Shown: piece by piece, positions 34,527 through 42,850 of the stretch | Layout of the letters: the number at the start of each line of letters is the position of its first letter | Position numbering within the stretch: the first letter of the stretch is position 1 | From: Ostrinia nubilalis | Lineage: Eukaryota; Arthropoda; Insecta; Lepidoptera; Crambidae | Direction of reading: 5' to 3' | Length of the DNA stretch: 64,000 bases | Assembly (NCBI RefSeq): GCF_963855985.1 | Contig: NC_087104.1 | Location: 9,362,001-9,426,000 of the forward strand | The notes under the pieces: model-generated | Database searches by the model: none | Told to the model about the DNA's origin: nothing | What the model saw: only the letters and a program-made list of their open reading frames with translations | Program-made: the position numbers and the translations under genes

Positions 34527-34689
34527 TCCGTCATCCGCGTTTGAAGATACATAGGATATGGAATCAATATTTGGATTCGGACGTCTCACTGTCAGAGACT
34601 TTTTTGTTTTAGCTTTCTTGTTTGGCGTGGTGAATAATTCGTCAATGGATTCATTGTTTGTTCTCTTACTTGAACTTTGTTAGTATGGG
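34527..34689 (-). pseudogene. Inverted exon copy 4 in the array
   Basis: Same structure as copies 2 and 3. It is the last long unit; the array stops at about 35021 after ACCTACAAATTCAATA, exactly where other long units pass into the next short-unit start. Confidence 0.75.
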
Positions 34690-35021
34690 GGAATCTGATT
34701 AACTAATTATAACTTTATAAAATTAGGTTAGTAAATCACTTTAATGAATAATGACCCCACGCTAATGTGTTCGCTATTATGTATCGCTTGGAGTCATTAT
34801 ATGACAAACATATTTAATTAATTTTTTGAGTAAAAATAACATGTTTCATAGATTTAAATCGATACATTTCAGCATGTTGAATATTTTTATCGAATAAGCA
34901 AGACTTATAATTATCAAACTTAATTTTTTTTATCACACATTAACCTCTCTGGTTTTTGTTATTATTTTATTATTTACCTTCATTGCATACATTTTTTATG
35001 GTAAACCTACAAATTCAATAA

Positions 35022-35723
35022 TATATTACCATTGTGTTCGTCTTTGAAATATCCTAATTTCTTCTTATTAACTAAATGAAAATCATAAATGTTATCTATC
35101 TTATAGTTGGAGGTATCAAAATGGTTTTCTAAATCTGGTTTAATTTCATCATAAAAATCTCTACAAAATATCTGATAAACAACAACTTATCTGTGTCTGT
35201 ATAGTATATAATAATATGTACGTACTTTAAATTTTGGAACTTCTTGATATATTTGTAGTGGAAATCGTACATTTATGTTTTTGAAATATTTAATATTATT
35301 ATGCTAAATCCTAAATATATGAGTTTATTAAAGAACAGTTTTGTTTTTTATACTGGACCGCCACGTAATTTTCCGAAAAAAAATGGGTTTCGCAATTAAA
35401 CGTTGAACACCTGTTGTTTTACAATGATTTTCCCAATGTGTCAAAAGCTTCACATTGACTCTTTTTTCAATTTCGGGGGTGGTAAACGCCACTATATTAA
35501 AGGCAACCACCACCCCGGTGGCAAGCTTGAAGGGGGTGGATGGGAATAAAGGAACTTACCCTGCAACCAAACTTGTTTTACTTACTTATCTCACATCACA
35601 TTGTTTTGTACAAATTCTATAAACCTAGAGATATAAGTACCTACCAAGACATTTTTATTGCAATACTGTACCTGTACCTATTTAACCACAAAACCGAGCT
35701 GCATTCAGCTTAACGTGCTATCT
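35022..35723. other. Noncoding stretch, no supported gene
   Basis: AT-rich sequence after the array. A small unexplained patch GGCAACCACCACCCCGGTGG with GGGGGTGGTAAACGCC lies at about 35475-35525. The minus 61-codon frame there is unrecognised. Confidence 0.45.
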
Positions 35724-35990
35724 GATTTTCACCCGCGCCCGCGGCGGTTTCGGGCCCGCAGCTTCTGTAGAATGCAGATACTTATGTAAAAACTAATGCA
35801 CAACTCACGACGCGGTTTTCGCCCGCAGCGAGCGCGGTAGTATGCGGGTTCCACTTGGTGGTTTTCGCCCGCGCGAAAACCGCCCGATCGGCGGGCGACC
35901 ATTTTGTACCAGTGACTTAGCGCACGGCGCTCCTGTGAGTTTTAAAATAAAACCGCAATTCCACAACCGCCGCGGGCGCGGGTGAAAATC
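35724..35990. mobile_element. GC-rich TIR element (~267 bp)
   Basis: GATTTTCACCCGCGCCCGCG then GCGGTT on the left and AACCGC then CGCGGGCGCGGGTGAAAATC on the right form perfect 26-bp inverted ends. The interior repeats the theme (GGTTTTCGCCCGCGCGAAAACC). GC content is far above its surroundings. No open frame; nonautonomous DNA transposon. Confidence 0.85.
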
Positions 35991-36644
35991 ACGCCGTGAG
36001 TTCTTAGCCTAAATTTAACGTTCCAGGCCGATCGCAACGTCACTCAAGGGAGTTCAGCTAAGAACACCTGTATTATCCATCTGACCCGGTTTATCTTGGC
36101 TTTTATCCGTAAATATCCGTTTAATCCGTAAATTCTGTAACAGCCCCCTAGGCAGGTGCATCTATGCAGCGTTTACGTTGCGTTTAGATACCGGGCTTTG
36201 GGCTTAAATCATTTCTAGCCGGATATTTACTGGTAGACCTATGTCTGGGGACTTACCGGGGACATCCAATATTTTGATAATGCTCGATAAACAACGTCCT
36301 CTGTTCTAAGCTATACTGCATTTTAGTGCTTTATGTTTTAGATAAAGGCATTTTAACACGGTATTCTAAGTTAGCAATTCAAAACTTTTTTTATTATGAA
36401 TGGCTTATGATTATGAGTTTTCCCAAAGGGTAGATTAGATCACTCGTTCCTGAAAGACCTTGACCTTGGCCTTTTACTCGTATAATTCAATCTAATATAC
36501 TCGTACATTCCGCCCATTAGCTTATTCGTTTGGCCCCATATGTAATTGGCCTCATGAAGTTCAGACAGTAGCCTACTAGAGATGAAACCAACTATTTTTA
36601 TCTCTCATAAATTTTATCATGAAAAACTATTTATTAACTTTGTC
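35991..36644. other. Noncoding stretch, no supported gene
   Basis: No coding signal. The phrase ATCCGTAAATATCCGTTTAA TCCGTAAAT near 36104-36131 is a short local repeat. Nothing else recognised. Confidence 0.4.
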
Positions 36645-36796
36645 CTTGTGGGACCTCACTAAGTGGACCGACGATCTGGTGAAGGTCACGAGAAGAGCCT
36701 GGGATGCGGGCAGCGTAGGACCAGTCGTTTTGGAATTCCTTGAGGGAGGCCTTTTTCCAGCAGTGGACGTCATTTGGTTGAAACGAACGAACGAAC
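36645..36796 (+). mobile_element. RTE retrotransposon 3' tail, same subfamily as 28.4 kb
   Basis: CGACGATCTGGTGAAGGTCA, GATGCGGGCAGCGTAGGACC, CCAGCAGTGGACGTCATTTG and GAAACGAACGAACGAAC match the end of the 28440-29664 element. The 80-codon frame covering it is noncoding 3' UTR. Confidence 0.85.
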
Positions 36797-38399
36797 TTTT
36801 TAAAGCACCGCTATTTTCTTATTATTTGGACCAAAAGCGAAACAGTTCCGCAAGTTGTTGATTTATCGCGGGCTGTAGGTACCGCTAACTCACCAGCGCT
36901 CAGTTATGTATAACGAATACTGCTAAATCACGTACACGGCCTGGATATAATATTGCTAACTAAATTGCTAACAACACTTTGTTGTTAGACTGCAATGTTT
37001 TAAAAAAATCTCGCAAAAAATACGCAACATGCCTAAGACATAAAATAGGACCTAAGATGTGTAAAGCCACTCGCAAACTTTGAAACATCCTAAGAATATG
37101 CAAAATGCATTTCTGACTATACTCGTACAATTTTGTAGCAAAATCACCCCTTTTACAGCTTAACTAAAACGTCCCACAGTGTTTAGTTTGATGTAGGTAC
37201 TGTCCACGGTACAAAGCATCAAGTCTCCTCCATCCAAAGATTTTTCACCCTACTTTTTATAGTGAATTTTAAACTTCTTTCGAAATGCGAGATTGTAAAT
37301 GCGTTGCTATTTTTAGTGCTAACAGTAGAATAAACTGCTTAAGTTATTTTTGAGTGATTCAAAAAAAGAATGTACTTAGGTATAGTAAAAAAGTTAAAAT
37401 AATGTAAAGGCACATTTTTCCATTCTTATTGTGTCAAAAAATAGGGATATTATTAACCCATTTTGTTGAATTCATCAATGGACTATCTTCTGCAAGATTA
37501 TTGAAAATATTCTGAAGTAACTGAAAAGAAGCTCTTTTCATATTAGCTTTGATCTTACATCATAGTTTCGTAACTCTGATACAGTTTGGTATTTGTTTAA
37601 TATTGTAATGTATTCCTTTTCTTTGAGCATGGTACTCAGGTAGTTTCAAATTGTTTGAAGTTGTGTATTCTAATGGACTATTTCATTTGTGTTCCAGGTA
37701 AGAGATATGAAACATCAGAAACTGAGGAATATTACGCATCCTGTAATAGTGAGTCAAATATTTATTAAATTAATTTAGCTTATTAGTAGAAGTTCCTGAG
37801 CGCTTAGCAACAGACTAGGCCCCACCCAACACGGTCAATATTACATAATTAAGGTTACTTGCTTTAAAATAAAACAAAAGGGGATAAATTTATTAACCTT
37901 GATCCTCGCATCCAGCACGACCAGAGTTTATGGCTACGCAGTAACAAGCTATTGAAGCGATAATTAACTAGAATTAACACAACCATTACGCCGGAGGCTC
38001 TCACTATGCTTAAGCTCTACATGATTTATGTGCAAGTCCCTCCGCGTTAATTTTTGATGAGTTTTCAAAATCCAGTATAATAACGCACCGAGTAAGCGAA
38101 TGCTGTAAACCGCTTCCATAAATCCATGTTGGTTCAGTCCGTTTGACGGGCAAGCCCCTAAATAATGGGCCGGAATTTCGCACCATAGACCAAAGCATAA
38201 ACTATTAAAAGAGACGGCCATCCCGGCGATGCTACAATTTTATGAGCCGCGTTTGCATATTGAATGGCCACGCAGCCACTTCGGTTTGGCAAATGGCCCC
38301 TTTTTTGTTTGTGCGAATTAACGTTTACGCGTTTCGAGTTGATGCCATTTGGCTATACTGGATTACGGTTGAGTGTTGAAGGTAATTTGAGGCGACAAT
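36797..38399. other. Noncoding stretch, no supported gene
   Basis: Small frames at 37964-38221 (minus) are unrecognised. The one notable site is the candidate ratchet splice site at 37697. Otherwise AT-rich sequence with no TIR or tail found. Confidence 0.45.
37681..37703 (+). promoter_or_regulatory. Candidate recursive (ratchet) splice site 2
   Basis: TTTCATTTGTGTTCCAG runs straight into GTAAGA, with acceptor and donor abutting at 37697|37698. The downstream frame (V-R-D-M-K-H-Q-K-L-R-N-I-T-H-P-V) stays open for 26 codons, so a real short exon is the alternative reading. Confidence 0.35.
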
Positions 38400-38480
38400 A
38401 GTCCAGCGGTTTCGGTGTCGGACTGCCAATTCAAGAGTCACTCGTTCGATCCCTGTTGACGACGGAACTTTTATTGTAAA
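38400..38480 (+). mobile_element. tRNA-like SINE fragment
   Basis: AGTCCAGCGGTTTCGGTGTC resembles a polymerase III A box and GTTCGATCCCTG a B box, about 35 bp apart. The tRNA cloverleaf stems do not pair properly (acceptor and T stems fail), so this is a tRNA-derived SINE or tRNA pseudogene rather than a tRNA gene. Confidence 0.45.
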
Positions 38481-38701
38481 TTAACTCCTAACATTCGGTG
38501 AAAGAGTTAAGCTAATTTGCTACTTGAGTATAAACAGTGAAAGGCTCGAAACTTCTCCATTGATATAATTATATGTCTAAACTGCATAGAAAAACGAACG
38601 TTGAAATAGAAATATTTTAACTATACGAGTAAAACTAGAAACTGAGATCTACAACATAAGTAACAAAATATAAACACAACTCCAAAACGTGATCGGTGCA
38701 G

Positions 38702-39631
38702 TTATTCTTCAGCTGGCGGAGCCTCTTCGGCTGGGGGCTCTGCAGCTGGGGCTTCTTCAGGAGCCTCGGATTCTGCTGCGGGAGCCTCTCCTCCTTCCTC
38801 AGGGGGATTCTCAGCTGGTGCTGTCTCTTCGGGAGGTGCCTCTGGGGCTGCTTCGGGGGCTGCCTCGGGCGGTTTCTCCTCAACAACCTCTGCAGGCTTC
38901 TCATCCTCAGCATCTGTCGTTGCCGGCGTAACTGTAACTGTACTAGGTTTACCAACTGGCTCCTCTTTCGGTGGCTCTGGCGGTGGTGGAGGCGCCGCCT
39001 CCGGTGCTGGAGCAGCCGCGGGTGCAGGCTTCGCTGGTTCCTCCTTCTTTCCCTTCCCTTTCTTCTTACGCTCCAAAGGCAAATACAATTTGTAATCCTG
39101 CGGCAATTCCTCCTCAGCGTACAATCGCTCGCTAAAATAAATTCTCCGTATACGAGCGTTAGCGTGTACTTGAACTCTGAGCGTTTCTATAAACTGCGTC
39201 CCATAAGCTCTTCTTGTGAAATCCGCCAAGTTGAATTGTATCTGATTCCACCCTCCCGAGAGGCCGATAGGCATACTTGTACAAAACGGCTTAATTTTCG
39301 TAGTCGACTGGAAATTGGAAATTCTAAATCTTCTCCGCATATTCTTGTCGTCGAGCACTGTTATCTCAAAGGAGAAATACCTCTTTAGATTTTTGACTAT
39401 CATGACTAAAAAGGGCAATTTGATCCCCAAAACTTGGTTCCTTTTGGGACAACTAATGAAGGTTGTCGCTACATTTGTACTAACAATCTCGAGAACTATA
39501 GAATTCACTTCGTTATCTGTGAGTCGTTTGATATGGCCATTTTTTACCTCCATATCCCAAATGGCCAACGGATTTGACCCACAGCTGTAGAATATTGACA
39601 GCAAACCATTTTGGTATGAATTTTTAAACAT
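38702..39631 (-). CDS. CFAP20/BUG22-family ciliary protein with acidic PEA tail (paralogue A)
   Basis: 309 residues. CFAP20 (Drosophila BUG22) sits at the inner junction of ciliary doublet microtubules and is needed for cilia and sperm tails. Residues 1-190 follow the family along their length without gaps: N-G-H-I-K-R near 31, [11 protein letters not shown] near 68, [12 protein letters not shown] near 93, G-W-N-Q-I-Q-F-N-L near 127, and [10 protein letters not shown] near 161. After a K-K-K-G-K-G-K-K stretch comes a tail of about 110 residues rich in P, E and A, absent from the usual ~193-residue protein. The ATG at 39631 is chosen because it matches the family start and has CAACA before it; the open frame extends upstream only to a TTG. 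No intron. AATAAA on the minus strand about 230 bp downstream. Probably a testis-biased retroposed paralogue (inference). Confidence 0.93.
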   Translation of the reverse strand: MFKNSYQNGLLSIFYSCGSNPLAIWDMEVKNGHIKRLTDNEVNSIVLEIVSTNVATTFISCPKRNQVLGIKLPFLVMIVKNLKRYFSFEITVLDDKNMRRRFRISNFQSTTKIKPFCTSMPIGLSGGWNQIQFNLADFTRRAYGTQFIETLRVQVHANARIRRIYFSERLYAEEELPQDYKLYLPLERKKKGKGKKEEPAKPAPAAAPAPEAAPPPPPEPPKEEPVGKPSTVTVTPATTDAEDEKPAEVVEEKPPEAAPEAAPEAPPEETAPAENPPEEGGEAPAAESEAPEEAPAAEPPAEEAPPAEE

Positions 39632-40134
39632 TGTTGAATAATTAGAGCTATTTTCCAGCCACAATTGTATAAAATTAGTTTTTTATTTACAACTTTGCAC
39701 ACGTCAGTTAGTTGACATGCATGTGTCAATCATTGGTGACATTTATTATTACTCATCATACATGATTGTTTATGGTAACAAAATAGTTTGGCCTATAAAA
39801 CGTTCATTATGATTTTCTTCCAAATCAATATTTAGTAAAAAGAAACTTGCAATAAATTGAAATAATACACAGGATTTGTATTTGACATTCCACTTTATTT
39901 ATTCAACAATCATTTATACACTTACATACTCCAAAGAAAAAAACAAATATTTAGAAAACATTACATTTAATAATAACAATAACACAATAATAAATAATAA
40001 CATTAATATTCTAATTATTGGTTTATACATGTACGAAAGTAACGCAAAAATAATAGATGATTACGTGATTGCCAGCCTCCAGCTATAGTTAGTTGAAAAA
40101 AAAAACTAAAACCCGGATCGTCCATTTGTGCTTA
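39632..40134 (-). other. Intergenic spacer between the CFAP20-like genes
   Basis: About 500 bp. On the minus strand it carries the end of paralogue B's transcript, with AATAAATAAAG near 39893-39903 as a likely poly(A) signal, and must also hold the promoter and 5' UTR of paralogue A if that gene has its own. No clear TATA box. The plus-strand frame at 39876-40088 is AT-rich noise. Confidence 0.5.
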
Positions 40135-41175
40135 CTACTCAGCTGGTGCTGGTTCAGGCTCAGCAGCAGGAGGTTCCCCTTCTGCTGGAGTTGCAGATTC
40201 TGCTGGTGTTGCTTCTGTTGGAGGAGCTTCTTCCGCAGCAGGTGCTCCTTCTTCTGCTGGCGGAGCCTCAGCAGGTTCCTCAGCAGGTTGTTCACCCTCA
40301 GCTGGTACTTCCTCCCCTCCAGCCGGTGCTGGCACACTAGCCACAGACGTCCTCTTACTACCAGGGGGCACCTCACCTTCTGGCACCTCCTCAAGTCTAG
40401 CCTTTGACTTCGATGGCAGTTTCTTCACCGAATGCACAGACACTTTCGAACCTGCCTTAGCTACTTCTGTTCTACTACCCTTAATTTCTTCTATAGGTGG
40501 CTCTTCTTTCTTCTCTTCTACTGGTGGTACTGCGGCTTGTGGACCAGCAGCTTGAATGTTTTCTTTGTCTTTCACGTCAGGTCCGATCGCTTTCTTTCCT
40601 TTAGCACCTTTGGTAGCCAAAGGAAAGTATAGTTTATACTCCGGCGGTAGCTGATCCTCTGGAATCAGCCTTTCGGTGAAATATATCCTCCTAAGTCGTA
40701 TGTTTGCGTTTATTTTTAACTTCTGTACCTCGACAAACTGCTTTTTGTATGCCCTTCGCGTGAATTCTGCCAAATTGAACTGAATCTGGTTCCAACCCTC
40801 GGAAAGACCGATTGGCATTACAGTGCACAGAGGTAATATTTGTGTGCTGCTCTGGAAATTTGATACTCGAAACCTGCGTCTCGTTCCTGTCTCATCTAGA
40901 ATCGTCACTTCAAACGTAAAATACTTCTTTAGATTCTTAACTATCATGACCAGGAAAGGCATTGTTATACCCAGAACGTTGTTGCCTTTCGGGCAAGTCA
41001 TGTACGTTGTGCTTACATTAGTTCCTCCTATTTCTAACACCATAGACTTAATGTCTTGATCCAGAAACCTCGTTATATACCCATCCTGAGTATGTGTCTC
41101 CCAAATGTTCAACGGTTTGGAGCCGACGCTGAAGAATACTGTGAGCATACCTCGTTGATATGCGTTTCTGTACAT
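40135..41175 (-). CDS. CFAP20/BUG22-family ciliary protein with long acidic PEA tail (paralogue B)
   Basis: 346 residues from the ATG at 41175 (AAAAA before it). The first ~189 residues align without gaps to paralogue A, about 115 identical by my count (~60%), including [37 protein letters not shown] and R-R-I-Y-F-T-E-R-L. It departs more from canonical CFAP20 than A does: H-I-K-R is replaced by Y-I-T-R, and D-D-K-N by D-E-T-G. The tail of about 157 residues begins with a basic, serine-containing part (K-G-A-K-G-K-K, S-V-H-S-V-K-K-L-P-S-K-S-K) and ends in repeated P-A-E-E/A-P-A-E motifs. Intronless, same strand as A, so a tandem duplicate. Probably axonemal; the tail's role is unknown. Confidence 0.92.
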   Translation of the reverse strand: MYRNAYQRGMLTVFFSVGSKPLNIWETHTQDGYITRFLDQDIKSMVLEIGGTNVSTTYMTCPKGNNVLGITMPFLVMIVKNLKKYFTFEVTILDETGTRRRFRVSNFQSSTQILPLCTVMPIGLSEGWNQIQFNLAEFTRRAYKKQFVEVQKLKINANIRLRRIYFTERLIPEDQLPPEYKLYFPLATKGAKGKKAIGPDVKDKENIQAAGPQAAVPPVEEKKEEPPIEEIKGSRTEVAKAGSKVSVHSVKKLPSKSKARLEEVPEGEVPPGSKRTSVASVPAPAGGEEVPAEGEQPAEEPAEAPPAEEGAPAAEEAPPTEATPAESATPAEGEPPAAEPEPAPAE

Positions 41176-42587
41176 TTTTTATTGTGTAACGGTACTTTTA
41201 TGTGTATAAATATTTATTACTTTAAAATTATGACAGTGTCACTAAACAATTGTCTGCCAAAACTGCGAACATGTCAAGTTTATTTACTTTTCTGCGTAAA
41301 TAAGTCTATAAAATGGTAAAAGTTTTTGTTATACCTAAGTTAGGTAGGTACTTAATTTTAAGGTATTATTTTAATGTTGTTATTCTAAGTTGTACGATTT
41401 TGCTATATTTTTTTCTGACTTATACAACACATGATATTCACTCAGTATCTAAGTGAGAGTCAGTCTAGAATCTTGAAATATTTTGGAAATACGTAAAAAT
41501 GTCTGGATCGCTGAATAGAAGAACTAAAAGGTAGACAAAAATGCTAATTTCCGCCGGCGTCGAGTCTAATGTACAGTCGTCAGCAGGTCAACCTCAAAAT
41601 TTCAATTTCCCCCAACGTATTTAGAACTTTATATCTTTAACATAAGGACCAAAATCGTTTCACGTGATTTGACATTTTGACAAAATATGCTGGGTATCGA
41701 ATACTTGAAGTAGGTACTTTCTCTTTGGTCATTTACCTTCACTTTGTAAAGAAGACGCTGCGTAGGTGATTTTTAAACTTAGATCATTGAAGTAATATTA
41801 CTACGTATAGAACAGACATCGCGAACAAAATATGTGCAGTGCGGGGTGCGGGGCGGGAATTTGACGGACAGCTGTCAGTCAAATCCATGACTATCAAGTT
41901 TCATAATTTATGGCGATAAAATCTGCACCAGAAAATGTCGTACTTCATTGCTAGGATTGCGCGAATAGTGACGTTCCTGCGGTCGCCTCATCATAGACAT
42001 TTTGAATCGATTGTGAAAATAAACAAATCGACTAAATTGTGTTATTTATAATTTTCATGGTGCTCAATAGCAAAAATGTTCAGCTACTTACATTATTTTC
42101 TTTTATTATATTGTGCGTTTCCTGTAATGTAATCTAAGCGCCCCTCCCTTAGACTAATATTAGCCCTCCTAGACAAGTGACAAAACGTGGCAGTTGAAAC
42201 GAAATCACTTCGCTCTGCCGTTTTTTGGTGTTAGTTACTTCACTCTGTGATACGAATTTAAAATTACAACTGGCGATTCCGAATTCACAACTGAGGGGAT
42301 TGTGGCTAATCGTGTTACTTGTTCTACAAGTACGTATGGGCTTCATACTGATGCTTAAGCCTTTAATAATTTTTCTTCCCGATTAAAATCTAATGTAATC
42401 GACAATCGCCTTGAGAATCGTTAACTGGTATTTTCTAATTCGATAAAAAAATGACCCATCTCTAGTTTAAAACTGTCATCCAACAGCGCACGAAATATCA
42501 TGAGATATAGATAATGATACCATTACAGAGGCGACACTTCGTTTACGTTTAGTTTCTGCCTATTGAATTGGATACTGTAAGGAAACA
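41176..42587. other. Noncoding stretch upstream of the CFAP20-like pair
   Basis: On the minus strand the first ~60 bp before paralogue B hold TATTTATACACATAAAAG, a possible TATA-like element. The rest shows no gene. The minus 65-codon frame at 42149-42346 is unrecognised. Confidence 0.4.
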
Positions 42588-42665
42588 TCGTCATCATCAT
42601 TTTAGCTACTGGACGTCCACTTCTGAACAAAGGCCTCCTCCAATGATTTTCACGTCGCCCATGAC
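42588..42665 (-). mobile_element. RTE retrotransposon 3' tail (reverse)
   Basis: CATCGTCATCATCATTTTAG, GGACGTCCACTTCTGAACAA and AGGCCTCCTCCAATGATTTT are the reverse of the RTE GAT-repeat 3' end. Truncated to under 100 bp. Confidence 0.75.
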
Positions 42666-42792
42666 CCACGCCTCCACTCCGGAACCTTTCTGACGTTCAG
42701 TTATTTTATTGTCACTATTGTTAACTATTGAGCTCCTCAGCGGTTGAGTACTCGTATAATAGCTGTACCTCAATTCTATACAAAGTGAGGTA

Positions 42793-42850
42793 GAAGTTAC
42801 GGGACTATTCTTCTCTCTCCTTTCCACCGCTGCATCTCCTGTGTAGCTAG
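42793..42850. repeat. Dispersed repeat K, copy 3 (partial)
   Basis: TTACGGGACTATTCTTCTCT and GCTGCATCTCCTGTGTAGCT are a diverged match to 24055-24110. It lies ~130 bp from the RTE tail, so K may be part of a related retroelement 3' UTR. Confidence 0.5.

Larger units (their letters stand above)
30243..35021. repeat. 4.8-kb tandem array with short (~229 bp) and long (~704 bp) units
   Basis: Units begin with CTTATCGTGTATTTTTGACA, located near 30243, 30470, 30768, 30995, 31218, 31445, 31674, 31903, 32132, 32681, 33385, 33615 and 34319. Most spacings are 223-230 bp. Three are about 704 bp (32681, 33615, 34319) and one is 549 bp (32132), because they carry an extra segment with an inverted copy of the 29.8-30.1-kb exon plus about 340 bp of AT-rich sequence. 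Apparent minus-strand open frames in it (30517-30738, 32738-32947, 34380-34589) are exon residue running into unit sequence, not genes. Unit identity is high, implying recent amplification or homogenisation. Confidence 0.9.

Noticed and set aside
32738..34589. Repeated minus-strand 69-codon frames in the array
   Set aside because: First part is exon residue, the rest runs through noncoding unit sequence; short units do not keep the frame.
30243..35021. CRISPR array
   Set aside because: Units are 229-704 bp and near-identical throughout, with no short repeat plus unique spacer pattern; the DNA is eukaryotic.
38400..38480. tRNA gene
   Set aside because: A and B boxes are present but the acceptor and T stems do not pair; better as a SINE or tRNA relic.
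38696..39388. Long plus-strand open frame (230 codons) rich in R, W, L and C
   Set aside because: It is the antisense shadow of the CFAP20-like paralogue A; its composition comes from the reversed Pro/Glu/Ala codons.
39632..39664. 11-codon N-terminal extension of paralogue A
   Set aside because: The upstream start would be TTG; the ATG at 39631 matches the family's normal N-terminus.
40093..40407. Plus-strand frame rich in C, R, F and S
   Set aside because: Antisense shadow of the acidic tail of paralogue B.
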